Positions 12,746 through 26,212 of a stretch of DNA of 64,000 nucleotides are shown here, one piece after another. Below the pieces are notes generated by a model. It ran no database searches. It was not told the DNA's origin and saw only the letters and a program-made list of their open reading frames with translations. The translations under genes were made by a program, and so were the position numbers. Source of the stretch: Todiramphus chloris collaris (Eukaryota > Chordata > Aves > Coraciiformes > Alcedinidae); contig JANVCC010000018.1 of the NCBI GenBank assembly GCA_025345505.1, positions 55,385,656 through 55,449,655 of the forward strand. The letters are read 5' to 3'. The first letter of the stretch is position 1. Every line of letters starts with the position of its first letter.

Positions 12746-15108
12746 CTGTGATGAAAGGTGTGCACTGGAAAAAGGTATCAATTTTCTACAGGACTCAAAC
12801 TGCAACCCTAATATCGTTAATTAACCAAATAATGTAAACCAAATTGAAGTATGCTGAAACTTTTGAGAAATGCTATCAGGATTTTGAATTAAATGTTAGA
12901 ATTGTGAATTAAAATTATATGGATAAACATTGGTATGGGTGACTGTAGGGAGTTATAGAAAGCAAAAGACAGAGCTGTGTGCCGGCTATGTTTGTGTTGT
13001 ATTTAAATGTTTCATCTAAGAACCTGTCTAAAGGAGGAATTTTTGATGTAAAATTATGATTTATTATGATCTAATGGTGTGAGGCAGAAACAATTAGTCA
13101 GCATGTTATTATGTCAACTTCATTTTCGACTTAAACTATTTATTTTTGTTTCCTGGTCTCTTAGATGTCTACCAAAATGGTGTTTTGTAAGGAATAATCT
13201 CTCTGAGCCAATTCTGAGTGGCGTTAATGAAAAGAAAAATTCTATGACCTGTGTAGTGTGTTGTAGCATCTGCAGCCACAAGACTGTGTGAAAGCCCCAA
13301 AAAAGTTGTAGCAAGAAGGTCTTAAAATTACATAGTGTCTTCCCTATCTTAAAAAAGTATTCAGATGAAAGATTCAGTATCCATCTTAAGTTTTATGCTC
13401 TGAGAACCTCTACTTCAGCACAGGGTGACAGCTACATAGTTTTTATGTAATTATTTTTGTTTGGATTTACTGCAGTCAAGCACTGAAAGAATTCATAGTG
13501 TTGCTTTAAAAAAATAAAAAAGTGCTAAGATGAAGAAAAAGGTAAGGTACAAGAGGAAATAAGTAATACCTGTCAGGTAAGCATTTTGTTCATATCCCTT
13601 AGGAAAAAATATGTGGTTTTTTTCACCAATTGCTTTATTGGGACAATAGAAACATCTCTATTGAGTCCAATCCAGTTTTCTGTCCCAGAATGGACAGTAT
13701 TACTAGAAACATTGTCAGCTTTCATGGATGGAAAATTGTCTTCATAGTCTTTATTGTCAGAGATTCCCCCAAAACACAAGGTTTTATCTTCCTTGAAAAA
13801 TACTGCATTTCACCTGCTCTTCTTATGAAAATCACACTGATTAATTTATTAGAATATTCCCTGAAGGAAAATGCTATGGGCGTGTGATAGCCAATTGCAA
13901 AGGCTATAACTCATCAATTGAAAGCAGAGAATTGGCAGATTGGGCCCACAGAGCAATCCCTTGCTCAGACCAGAGAAGCTGGTGCTCCAGGAGGACAAGC
14001 AGAGCTGGAAGATGTTTTCTTGTTGCTTTCTGGTGAGTGTCTGCCTGGCCAAGAAGCAGCAATGACTTCTGGTAGCCGGATGGTTTTCTACCTTTTCCTA
14101 GAAAAATATATAATGAGACAGAGACTGAGTTTTTAAAACTGCCGTTAGCCAGTGATTGTTTCAGCCTGAGACAATTCTGATAGAAATAAACTAATTTCCT
14201 TACCCAGCTGAATATATTAAAACAAAGGAGATTATTATAATCTTAACTGGAAAGTGGCCTGATGAATCAGATTTCACTTAAGGTTTCTCTTCTGCCTCTT
14301 CACCCTTTCCATCCTCCTCCAGCTTTCTCTTCATTTGAAATTCGCATATATCTTCCTTTTATTTTTCAGGACCTTTGTCTTATTTTGGTTTGCCCCTTTT
14401 TATCCTGCTGAAAACCTAAGAAAATTGATAGAGCAAGGTCCAAATTCAGTGTCAACAGCCTACAGAGAGATTTCCTTAGAAGACAGCAGGCAGCAGATTT
14501 GTATTTTCTGCTTCACAGTATGGGGATGCAGCAAATATGACCAGCTGTTCCATGGAGAGTTTTTGGCAGAGCAAAACCATTTTGCGCAATGATGCTCTGG
14601 CCTGGCCTCAAACTTTCTTTCTCGTAAGCACTCTTATGCAGTGTACTGGAGAACTCAGTTGGTCAGGGGATGCAGTGGCCCCTTCCACCCGCCCCAGCCC
14701 CTATGAATCTTCTCTGCAGTTTGAGCCACCTGTGGAGAAGAAATATTCTTTCTATTGCTTTCTGTTTCTTTTGGCTCTTGCACATCTGTATCAGCAAACA
14801 CAACGTTCTTTGTGTCCCCTTCCTGGTCTGGTGGCTGGTTCACAATGTTGCATCATCCAAAACACCTACTCTGCATTTTGGCTTGTCTAAGTGACCCTCT
14901 TTTCACCCTGGCCTTTGCTTCTTCCTCTTGTGGCAAGAATAGCAAATTCAGTCCCGTTCACTGCAGCTCTGTTTCCATTCTAGGCATTCTCTTGAAATTT
15001 TCACCTTTGTGAACTGGCAGGTAATTTATAACATATCTAGATGTTACTGCTCTTACAGCATGTCTTATCTGTGTTCATGGGTGGAATCTGTTCATAGAGG
15101 CATACATG

Positions 15109-15138
15109 TTTTTTGTTTTGTTTTGGTTTGGTTTTTTT
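15109..15138 (+). repeat. T/G-rich tract
   Basis: TTTTG and TTTGG units form an uninterrupted low-complexity stretch, one of the series of T/G tracts on this strand. Confidence 0.75.
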
Positions 15139-16609
15139 ATCTAAACTCTGAATTAGGTCTGAAATTGCTTCTCATTTTTTGTGTGAATGTTTCTACACAA
15201 ACTTGCCTGACTTCCATGGGACTCCTGTCCTGTAACTGTGGACTAGTTTGTGCATGTACATTGGTGGAAGTTTAAAATATCCTATTCTTGCATCTGTTAT
15301 GGTTCCTGAATGCTACCATAGCAATGTAGTTACCAGGCTGTAATGCCACTGGCACAGGCACTGTTTGAAATCACTTCAGTAGCCATGTAAGGTGCAATCC
15401 TAGAAATTACTACTGCTGGTGATATCCCAGAAGTGAATCTGAAAATAGGAAATCAAATGAAGCAGGAAATACCTCAGGCACTGTGGTGATGGGATCCCAG
15501 CTGATCTATGTGAAATGGAACATGGACATTTACAGAGTTAACCAAAATATAAAGTAATGTTAGAGGATATTTTAGCATCTGGTGGAGACTGAAATTGAGA
15601 AGGTTCACTTGTCTTGAGACCCTTTTACTAGACTTTTAGGATGCCAGACACAGTATTTTAGATGTCTTCAACTTTTCAGCTAGTTTATTGTGCCTCACTT
15701 CCAAGAGAGACTCATACAGACTTTTTGATTTACATTTTTTCTCTCCCCACAAAAAATTAATAAACCCCACACAGAATAATACTAAAAGTAGTACATTAAA
15801 ACTACATAGACTGTGACGTATATATTAAGCTAGTTTTGTTAAGTAGCTTAAATGTGAGCTTTACAAACAATTTAGCAAAATACATGACATGAAAGAACAC
15901 AGGAATGTTACAAAAATCAAGAAAAGTTTAAAAAACCCCATTATGTTTATGGTGTCAACTGTTAGTGTTGCTTTGTGTTCTTGTTCTGTCAATCCATTTA
16001 TTAGGGGGTTAGGCTGCCTTACTAGGACGCTGCCTGAGACTGCACACACACTGACGCACTTTGATTTTTCCTCTGACACACCGCTAGCTTTCACCCTGAA
16101 GCTCAGTATTATTTTATGCCGTGTGTTAATTTCTTGCATGAATGCCTTATTTACCTTTATTTAGACTATGCTGCAGGTGGAAACAGAACAGTACTTACTG
16201 GCAATAGTTTTGGTGGCAAAAAAAATGAAGGACATCTCAGGGTCTTGCATAGCTCCAGGGTATCACCACTGTGAAAGCAATTTGGAGGTGTGATTTGTCA
16301 TTAAGGAGGACTGGTTTCTTAAATACTTGTGCTTCATAGAACTAACGATGAGTATGAAGTTTTGCAGTCTCTTCAAAGCTAGGAGATCTAACAATTTCTG
16401 GTCTCCATCCAAAAGTTACTCAAGTCAATGGGAGTCTTTCCTGGAATTTCAGCCAGTGTTTGATCAGGCTTTCAGGAACATTTCTTCTTGCTTGAAAGTG
16501 TCTGGTAAGAACAGATGAACTCTTCATGTTAAAATTTCAAATTTATGTAATAATTGAGTAGGGTTCTCTTTTTAAATTGCTATTAGGTATCAGTAGCTGT
16601 TCCAACTAC

Positions 16610-16629
16610 TTTTTTTTTTTTCTTTTTTT
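16610..16629 (+). repeat. Poly-T tract
   Basis: A T run broken by a single C. No downstream exon is recognised. Confidence 0.75.
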
Positions 16630-17040
16630 CTTGTAAGATACAGTATTTACTGCATATTGTTCTGTTTTATGAGCATTATAGAAGTTGTATCCGTACAATT
16701 TACATTAGTTGTCCTAAAACATGCTTTTAGACGCTTGCTCGTCACATACCACTTTTCAGTCTTCTTGGAGGTTTTGTATTTGTTTTGCTCTGTAGTCATT
16801 TGATCCTCTATTGACGATCTTCCAAACAATGGAGCTGTTAATTTCCAAGTAGTAGGTTCACCTTTCTTCAGTTAGTTTTAATGGCTAAATATATGTCTAA
16901 ATCACCAGGGCTGTTTGAGAAATGTACATTTAATCTTTACATTTTTCCTTTTTCTCCTTTGTCATTGTCTTCAACGGCTAATAAAACTGCTCTTCAGCAT
17001 TTAAAAATATATTCAGCAATAGAGAGGTTAGAGGTTTTGA

Positions 17041-17150
17041 TGCTTATGTCTGTGTGTGTTTATGTGTGTTTGTGGTATTGTATGGTTATCAGAAATAGAT
17101 ATTCATATTTATATGAATGCATGTATATGTTCATATATATATATATATGT
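17041..17150. repeat. TG-rich and (AT)n simple sequence
   Basis: A degenerate TG tract (17049-17075) is followed by a hairpin (17101-17118, seven-base arms ATTCATA/TATGAAT) and an (AT)8 run (17133-17148). It accounts for the Y/M/V/C-rich end of the open frame that crosses it. Confidence 0.75.
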
Positions 17151-17542
17151 GCTTAAACCATAATTGTGATAGAGTAGAAAATGAATGTAGCTAGATATAA
17201 AGTGTTTGGTTTTAAGCTTCTGTGTTATCTGCTTCCCTTTACTTCTTCTAGCAGAGAAGAAACATGGCTTGCATTTGTCTTGAGGATGAATGCAGGGGCT
17301 GCTTAAACTGCAGGTACAAAAAATTCAAGAGCACCAAGTCCAGCAAAAGTAAAACAACAAATATGTTTAAAATTAAGCTTATACAGTAATAGTACAGTAA
17401 TACATTTGTGCAGTATAAAACTTGCTGCCATAAGATACCATATGGGTCAAAAGTTTAACACAATTTTTATGAACACTCAAACTTCAAGGCATAAACTAAC
17501 TTCTAAACTTAGATTTAAGCATCAACTTTACTTATTGAAAGG

Positions 17543-17663
17543 TTATTCCATAATTGCCAATTTCATGGTTTCTTGCCCTTTCCTCTGGTGTTGGTCACTG
17601 TCAGAAAGAGGATATTGGACTAGATGAATTGGTCTGAATCACTATGACAATGGCTGTATTTGT
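17543..17663 (+). mobile_element. Old CR1 LINE 3' end (turtle/crocodilian-like subfamily)
   Basis: CR1 is a non-LTR retrotransposon whose copies are usually 5'-truncated. The signature TTGGTCACTGTCAGA, then GGATATTGGACTAGATGAA, then TTGGTCTGAATCACTATGAC follows the order of the conserved 3' tail of ancient sauropsid CR1 lineages (known form: GGATACTGGGCTAGATGGACC..GGTCTGACCCAGTATGGC). The copy is sense on the plus strand and well diverged, so it is probably old. The 5' boundary is approximate. The family comparison is from memory of the consensus. Confidence 0.75.
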
Positions 17664-18727
17664 TATTGTGAGGAAATGATAATTTCTGCTGGTATCTTAC
17701 CAATAAGAGCACTTCTAACATATAGGTGCTAGACTGAGAAACAATATGTGATAACACACTTGCATATTGTGATGATTTTAGAATTCACAACTTTAAAATG
17801 CAAAATTGCAAACTGATATGGTTTTCTTGGAGAGAGATTAATTCCTGGTACCTTTTTTAAAAAGAAACATGATCCAGTATTGTGTTCAGGCTAGTGAAAG
17901 TTCAGAGTTATGTAATAATGTGCAGTACAGGATGGGTGATGTATTTCAAATGAGCAGCTTATGACTGTTTCAGGAAAACAAACCTGAATATTCTTCCAAA
18001 TTCCAGTCCTTTATCATGATGATTTTTGGACTATTAACTAGGGCTTCTAGATATTATGGTAATAAAAATAATAAACTGTAACAACAACACTGGTAAGTAT
18101 TATATTTTTTCCTGTTGCTTAGTATTTTCCTAGTTTCAGTAGTAACAGCAAAACTAATAGTCCTTTTAAAATAATGAATGATGAGACATGTTTCATGGGA
18201 GACTTTTCTGTGTTCGGTTTCACAGAGGGCTTTGGCAATTTTTTGGCGGTATTTTCTTCTTCTGTAAAAACATTCTCCACTAGGTGTCCCAAGTACAAGG
18301 AATGTATGATTCATGTATTCTGGTTTTACACATTGACCTTTTTTCCCAAGTCAGGCATTCCTGTTAGGATATATTCAGTGTTCATTTTTCTTACAGTTAA
18401 AGGATTTATTATATTTCAGCCTAAGTATTTTTATTAAAAAAAAAATATTAAAAGCTAAAAAAGACTCATGATACTTTTAGTAATAATTTTCTTGATTCCT
18501 GCCTCATATCCATTAAAATCGCCTTTCAGGACATCACCAGGGCCTCTTTAAACACTTGGCTGCAGGACTCCACAGAGTTGAAACAAGTAGCTTGAAGAAT
18601 TTTGTTAGGGTGGTCCTTTAGGCTTAGGAAAATGAAAGATTCAATTATTGTCTTAGAACACATCCTAATCCTCCTGGTACATTTGCATCAGATAATTTTT
18701 AAAGTTTCCAGAAATTTGTGAGAAAGA
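17664..18727. other. Unique sequence, nothing recognised
   Basis: AT-rich, with an exact octamer ATTTGCAT at 18681-18688 and short open frames on both strands over 18054-18437. No repeat or exon signature. Confidence 0.5.
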
Positions 18728-18773
18728 GACCCAAACTCCTCCAAATTCCAACCTAAATGATTCTGTGATTCTC
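18728..18773 (+). mobile_element. Short CR1 LINE 3' tail
   Basis: The segment ending CCAACCTAAATGATTCTG then TGATTCT matches the extreme 3' end of avian CR1 (known form: CCAACCCAAACCATTCTATGATTCT). Only about 45 bases remain, giving a severely 5'-truncated or decayed copy in sense orientation on this strand. Confidence 0.65.
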
Positions 18774-20246
18774 TAAGAATATGCACAGAACCTGTAGATT
18801 GTTGGACATGCTCCATAAATCTATGCTGTGGAGAAAAATGCTTCCATTAATGAGGCTTCACTGGAACCTGCAAAAATATTTGGCAGGAACCTTGAATTGT
18901 CATTGCAGATTCAAAGGGAGCAGACAAAATATACATACACTATGTGCCATTTGTGAGGACAGAACAGACTGATGCAAACTCCTGCTGAGAGGGAGCCAAG
19001 ATGATCAGATCTGCTTGGTCATAAAATTTATTCATTGGCAAGCTTGCAATTTAGAATGTCAAATTATTAGTTCCTTCTGGCATGTTATGATTTTCTTAAT
19101 TATACTAAGTTTACAGATTTTGTTGATGAGGTCACCGCAGGAGCATAGAAAAAGAATTTAAATCCCTAATTGCCGAGGGACAGTTAGCAGCAAGAGCACC
19201 TTTACAAACAGCCCTAGATGCTGCAGTTATCACGGTATAGTCTATGGAAATGTGTGTGGTAATGAGCCGCTCTCACTTCTTGGCTCTGGAGTTCTGAGAT
19301 CCCAGGAGCAGTGTAAGTCATCAGAGGAGGATCTTCTGTTTGGATGATGGGAATTAGTTCTGCATGAAAAAGGGCAATGCCCTTCACACTTTGGAGGATT
19401 CCCTTGCTGCATTTTTTTTTCTATCAATGTGTATATGACTGCAGAGAAAGAAAACAGAATTTTCTGATAACTGGTCCATGTACCGGGTAGGACAATATAG
19501 ACAAAAAGTCATCTTTGAGATGGCAGAAAACCCTATGCCTGTTCAAGGTATTATGAAATACTCTGTTTCTTACTGATTTTATCAAGTAATAACCCTGACA
19601 AGACTGTTTTGAGTTACCATTTTGCCATGCATATGGATGTTAGTCACTTATCCTTGCATTGTAATCTACCTTTTCTCACTATTGGTACTGAGGTACTCAG
19701 CAACGTGGAGTGCCAAGACCAGAGAACATTGTAAATTGCCTCATACCTGTTCCCAGTTGTTTTATCTTCCCCTTAGAATCTACTTTTTTCCAGAATCTAT
19801 TGCCAGAGGAAATGAAACTTCTCTATGTTTTGGAAGAGGGGAAGATGTTCCTTAGGGAAGAATTTCTATTCAGATTATTTCATGATTTTCCCCCACAAAG
19901 GAGAGCTTGAGAGCCCTCCCTACCATCATTCCCCTGTTGAAATCCAGAAAGACCTCCAACATTTTGTTACATTCTGAGATGAGTTAGAATTTGACAACAC
20001 CTACAGATCAACTTGCAATTTTGTATAGCAGCCCTCCTGTGTCTACACTAGATAACAACATTATCTGAAAACATCATAGAGGCACAATTTAGACATATAT
20101 CTAACAGTTCTCTCCTTATTTGCTTCTGATGCAAAGATCCTGGCAAAGTAAACAAAAAAAAAAAGATATTTTGATGCGATTGATATTTTGATATTGATAC
20201 GATGACCTGTATGGTTTAGGAGATATAAGCTCTCATGACATCTCTT
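18774..20246. other. Unique sequence plus a small tandem repeat
   Basis: No gene is recognised. Between 20164 and 20203 there is a small imperfect tandem repeat of a TGATATTTTGATGCGAT-like unit. Open frames at 19242-19427 and 19622-19910 show no domain. Confidence 0.45.
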
Positions 20247-20500
20247 TATATAAGAACATAATGGCCATATAAGGACAGATTTAAACTCCAAGTATGCGGT
20301 TTCCAACACCTTCCCATTGTGTATTTTGTGAATAATACAGTTACAGACCAACTCTGTAATGATATTTCCCCAGACTTCCCCCAAATATTCTCATCCTCCA
20401 GGAGTTAGTAGTCAGAGATAACATCTTTATAGTTAATATGCCTAAATGCATTTCTTGAACTGGTATAGGCTTTCCTGGAACTCCTGGAACTTTCGTCGTT
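20247..20500 (-). mobile_element. Probable decayed antisense CR1 of an old subfamily
   Basis: TATAAGAACATAATGGCCATAT (split here as TATAAGAACATAA and TGGCCATAT) resembles the reverse complement of the old sauropsid CR1 3' end (known form: CATAAGAACATAAGAATGGCCATACTGGG). Weaker similarity continues around 20400-20480 in the pattern GAGTTAG, then TCTTGAACTGGTATAGG. The body is too diverged for certainty and the far boundary is a guess. Confidence 0.4.
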
Positions 20501-22837
20501 CATCCTGATTTTCTTAACCATGCCCTGTGTTCTTACTAAAAATGAATCCCTGTAAATCTCATTTGTCTGCATAATCTCACCAGTCATCATCTGATTAAGG
20601 AGACCCTAATATCAGTGTTTAGATGTTCCAGTCTTTTTTATGTAAAACAAATTAAACTGTTCTAGAGATTCCATTAGACTTCTTATTCTTCCTTATTAAA
20701 ATAAAGAGCTGTTGCTGTCTAAAGATCATCTAAAGAGTTTTCAGAGATTATAAAGTATGTTAGTAAGGTAACTGGACTAGAATCTCTAGGTGATACAGTT
20801 CCATCACACTAGATGGAGACAGCTTTTTCTACCTCTTTGAGAAACATCATACTCCCTGGCACATTTATTTACAGTTGCATGGACTATTAATTACAGATGC
20901 GTAGAGTATTAATTAGTCTTCCACAATATGTACTCATTTTGTAAGAGTACTATTTTGCAGTCTGTTTTTAGGGTAGCTCCAAATGCTCACAGTGCTTAGA
21001 TCAAGTTACTGCATTTAAGTCTTTAAGCAAGCATTACAAACTCTAAATGAAAGAAAGAAAAGCTACTTGCTCATTCAGCACCAAAAGTTCTGAGGCATTT
21101 GCTGTCCATAACTTTATAATACTGCATACAATCCTGCAGGTGGTTTTTCTTCCCCTCTATTACAAAACATGATGAAGATTATGTTCTGCAATGGAGAAAG
21201 ACCTGAATGTACCCTTCACCTCTCCCTGACACAGAGAATGCACTGCAACCTCTGCCAGGTACTGCAGCATTTTCACTTACTGACACTTCAAAGCCTAAGA
21301 GTTCTGCATGGAGGTGCATCATCCTTGGGATGAAGAACAGACATGTCAAGAAGCTGTATGCAGCTTTTTTATTAATCACTAAAGTCTGTTTTGCTCTCAG
21401 CTCTGGACATTTGTGTGGTACTTACCAGCTCAGTTACTTTTGTTATTCTTTTGAATTTGTTTATAGTTTGCTTGACTTTGAGAAGAGTGTGATTGTTTTC
21501 TCAGCCCTGGGAATCATTTATAGTTTCACATACAGAGAAGTAAGCATAACCAATGATATGTAAATTAATTGCTTGTTTTACCCCAAAGAAACCATCTTCA
21601 GACGAAATACAATTCTAGGTATTCTAATTCTGCTTAGTGCTTTGCTGCACTAATTGGAAGAGTTAAATGATATAATCTCCAGTACTCACCAGAAGCTATG
21701 AGCAAGGAATGAACATTTTATGGCTTATCAATCAGTGACTGCCAAAGACCTTGCAAAGAAAAAGGAGTTTTGACTGGATAATGTATGCATATCTGTAGAC
21801 TTCTAGCCCTCTGAACATAAATTATTGTACTGCCTGGACAGGTGAGCAAGATACCAGCTACCACTTCAGGAGGAATCTGAAACTACACTGTCTACAGTTT
21901 TGTTGGAAATCTTTACAGCTTTTCCTTTTAAATAGGTTATATAGAACATCTTTATGAAGAATGATTCTAAGGTATCCCTGTGTCAATATGTGGCTGTGTC
22001 TGGCTAGATCCTGCTTTCAGAATGGTTGGGGTAGGATTACTGTTAATGGCAAGGTTTAAATGTCTCCTTGAAGCCTGTTGACCCATGGAGCTAACTTGCC
22101 AAGCCATTTTCAGCAGGCAGTGCCACACATGTCCAGATGTTGTTGCTTTGGGGCTGGGTTCACTCAGGCTGCCTTTAGCCTCGTAGCACAGCAGGATCTG
22201 CTTTCTTTGCATCCAAACAGAGATGCCTTAACAGCTTTTTCACTATCATTTATAACAATGGAACTATCAAAATGACAGTATGTGGGCCAGCTGCACCAAG
22301 TCTCTGCACAGTGTGTCAGAGAAGGTATACTGTTTGTCCTTACAAGCACCAACATCAGGGTCTTGTGGCTTTACTAAGAGGAGTTACTGTCTACTTCTTC
22401 TCTGCCTGATGGTCTATGCAAATGCTACATGTATGAGGTATTTTTCTACTTGTGTTCATATATATGAGAGAGATGCTTAACTGGACAGATGTAGTGTCCA
22501 GTATCTTCACCCCACCAAACTGACAAAATGTAGCAGGGTTTCCAGACAGTATTTGATCGCACAGACCAAATTCATTACATACAATATCTGAACTTCTTTG
22601 TCAAGGGGTAAGGAACTCTAACTTATGTGTCTGTATGCTAGCCAGAATTTTTAAGAAATTAAGCCATTGTATTAAATTTCAGCCTGAAATACCATGTAAT
22701 AAACAGACTAAAAGCTATTACTCATTTTCAACAGATAGGTGATATACTCTATGCAAATTAAGTATCACAGTGGAAAAACATTCAGGCACTTAAAAAAATT
22801 AATGAAAAGTTATTCCTCCATAAATCACCGTGTTGGG

Positions 22838-22866
22838 TTTTTTTGTTTTTGTTTGTTTGTTTGTTT
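22838..22866 (+). repeat. (GTTT)n tract
   Basis: T run followed by GTTT units, a low-complexity microsatellite. Confidence 0.8.
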
Positions 22867-25800
22867 CATTATTTTCCTATCTTATTCTGATGCATTTCTG
22901 AGCTTATGACATACCAGGAAAGGTAAACCAGAGAGGTCACAGGAGACTGAAAAGTCTTTTATGTGTGGACAGAGCTGATGAGGAACTCCAGCCCCTGCTA
23001 ACAGGACATCTAGTTCCAAGACTTTCCTTAGGAGTGAAGGACGGTGCAGCTCAGGATCCCATTCAGCAGCTGTCATTCTGGAATTGACCATCCAGTACAA
23101 GTGGGATAAAATACCTGCTTCTCTAGGGATTTAAAGACAAGGTCATTTGGAAGAGAGTCAGAAATATATCAGCTTTCAAAAAAGGTTCATATTTCAAAAA
23201 GAAGAGGGGAAGAAAAAGCTGTTTAGAGGGCTGTAACCTTGTTTAAAAACTTTTTTAATGCAGTGCAGTTGTGTTAAAGGCATGGGGCTGGTGTCTTAAG
23301 AAATGTAAGACCAGATGTACACACATCTCTGCTTTCACAGTTCTGTTGCCTTAGATTTCAGCTATCACTTTCAGCAACTGAAAATGCATGTTGGCAATTG
23401 TAAATCCATATGTGACATTCTCATAAGGAAAGGCAAAGCTGCAAAAACATAGTTCCATAAATGCACTGACTTCCCTCCAGTGTCCCATTTTCAGCAACAA
23501 AAGGAAATAAGTCTTAAAACTGTACATAAAGCTCTCCTGCCATATATTGCTATTATTCCTGATTCATTAAATGCTTTCTTGCTATAATCAAACTTGTGGG
23601 AAAATGTCCATAGAACAAATGTGGAAAAATAAAAGCACAATTGCTTGTGCATTATTATTGCTATTAATCAGCACCATGGGACTTGTACAGTAGTATGGTG
23701 TTTCCATAGTATATTTTACATGCTCATAAGCAGTACTTTGTCTATAGAAAGCATTACAGACAGGTTAGCAATGAGAGAAACCAGAAAAAAAAAAACAGTG
23801 ATTGGATGCAGGCAGTTATTTCAGCTAAGCCTCAGTTTAGTGCAAAAGCATGTTCAATATTTGCAGGAACCTTATGGCTCTTCAATTTGTCTGTATAGCA
23901 GGGAGGACATCAGATTACCAACAGGTGAAGAATGTAAATGATTGAAAAGTCTTTTCTCCTACTCTAATTTAGGATTAATTTTCCTTGATTAGTTTTGGTG
24001 TGTCCTCACCCCATATTAGCCTAAGTAATTTGTGGTCTAGTGTGAAGGTGTTAATTGACTTTTGTTCAGTGCCAGCAGAGGTTATAACAGAGTTACTGTG
24101 TTGCTGCTAGGTGAACTGCTTGTGTGGAAGGTTATTGCTTGAGGTATTTTGTACAGCTGGTAGCTCAGGTGTTTTGAGTGTATCCTGATAGGTTATAGAA
24201 AAGCTAGTGTGCTCACCTGAGCTTGGAGGGAAAAAAAAGAGAGAAGTAAAGTATTGTGGAGAGATATTCAAGTGCTCTCAATCCTTCAGTTATTTAGTTT
24301 CATCATCACAAAAAGTAGACTGGTTATCAACCTGAATGAAAACAGGACCTAAAGGCTATACCATACTTCCAGATGGACATAGCTCAAAGCTCCAGGAAAT
24401 TCAGGTTAGTGAGGTTTTTTATGTGGGAGTGAGAAGGGAGAGATTCTGTGTGTATGTAAGGCTAGCTTTAGAATGGTGGTAGTGTTATGACATTATAAAG
24501 GATGTCTCTGTGGCCAAAGGTTTAAGAAAGTTGCAGGTATTTATTCACCTCTGGTAAGGGTGAGTGGTTTGTATGAGTGGGTGGGTTAAATTAAATTCCA
24601 TTATGAGTTATTTTTCTATCCCCCTTCTGCAGCTTTCTTTTATCATCTCAGGTCTGTTACTCAGAACGTGTGGGAAGATGGCTGGAGTTAAGATTGCTTT
24701 TTCTGTCTGGGTGTAGGAGGTTTACCACTGGATGTGGTTGCTTTATGAGTCTTTTTTTTTGTGGTAGAAGGTTGATTCATGGGAACAAAAGAGAAGCTTG
24801 TTGAATTTTAAGGTAAATAGAAGACTAAAGGACTTCAATAGATGTTATTCTCCAGTGCTACCTTTCCTATAATCTTGTAGGACTAATTTGCCACAGGGAT
24901 ATCATGTTAAAATAAATGACATCCTAGGCTAAGAAAACTGGGATGAGTGAAGATCTTGAGTAATAAATTCTACCGAGGTTTTAGTTTGTTGTGGAAGTTG
25001 CCATTTCATTTGCATGACTTCTTATTGAAAAAGACTGCAGTTGAACTAGTACTCTGACTTCTTGGGGCATGGAGACATAGTAATATGTAGCTTCCCTTGT
25101 CCTGGGTAATCCTGAAACACATGTAATGGTTTTCAGTATTTCAATTGCAAGAACTTTGATCCTCAGTACGCTGGTAGAAAACAGATGAATCTGTGGCAAG
25201 AAGTATCAATGAAGTATTATGTCCTAGTTCACTATTAAATCTCTATGTCACTAAACAATAAAGAAAGCTATAAATAAGCGCTGCCAATATCCAAGTTTAA
25301 AGATCTGTTCCTCTTGAAACATAGCATGTGTATATGTATCTCTCTATGTATGTATACATAGTGGCATAAGGGTGGCTTGTTGGTTTACACAGGTTTAATT
25401 GTCTCCTCTGAAGCCAAGGCAAGAAGTTACTGAAGTTAATAGAATTAAAACTTTGTCATATGGTATGGTCTGTGAATATTCAAATAATTAAGCACTTTTA
25501 AATGAAGTTTTCTATGTGATTTTTTAATGTAGAGCTGACATGTTTTCATGGGAAGGCTTATTTCCTAATAATTTATTGCTTAATTAAAATAATACTACAT
25601 CAATGAATTCAGTAGTCAGCTTGTTTTTGCAAGCAGCTTGAATGTTATGGTCAGGGTTTACTCATTGTGAGAAGTTGGACTAAGGCGTTGGATAAGTATA
25701 GACCAGATACATGTGGTGACCCAAACATTTTCTGCACACAGAAAAATACATAATGAATATTTCACCTGTTTTAACATCTGCTAGTTTGATTGTGCTTTAA

Positions 25801-26197
25801 CAGTAAGGTATTTGTTGTTGCTGCTTCTAGTACAAAACCTTTCTTGCTTTGAATGTGAATTTGTAAGTACCCTTTTTGTGATCTTTGTTTTCTGCAAGTT
25901 AACTGCGAAAGTGCACAAGACCTTAGTTTCATCAGAAGCAATTTTGTTCTAGGTTATTAGGTGGTTATATCTTCAAGGCTGAGTGAATCATGGATTAGGT
26001 TTAAATGGCAGGGAAGAGGTGAAACACATATAGATGGACCTAAGATTTCACATGGGAACAAGAAGAAATCAATATAGAATTCCAGCTAGGGAATTCTAGT
26101 CTGTGAATGAAGTGACCATGATGCCAGTTATTTGATGTAAAGTGATAAGATTTTTCATTTTTAAGAAAGTGCCCAAAAGCTACTGCAATAAAAGCTC

Positions 26198-26212
26198 TTT
26201 TTTTTTTTTTTT
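26198..26212 (+). repeat. Poly-T run (15)
   Basis: Pure T homopolymer followed by AAGG. Confidence 0.8.

Larger units (their letters stand above)
10750..17542. other. Unique AT-rich sequence with simple repeats, no gene seen
   Basis: Contains the simple repeats listed separately and open frames no longer than 117 codons (14537-14890), none with a recognisable domain. The stretch 14540-15010 is slightly richer in C and open in overlapping frames, but no exon boundary or homology is apparent. Confidence 0.5.

Noticed and set aside
14537-14890. 117-codon plus-strand frame
   Set aside because: Other frames on both strands are open over the same stretch, composition is C/F/S/L-rich with no domain, and no splice context is convincing.
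15861-16164. Overlapping 91-92 codon frames on opposite strands
   Set aside because: Mirror open frames on both strands with no domain are typical of chance openness in AT-rich sequence.
21207-21563. 118-codon plus-strand frame
   Set aside because: Composition is F/S/Y-rich and no family is recognised. A frame of this length is expected occasionally in 64 kb read in six frames.
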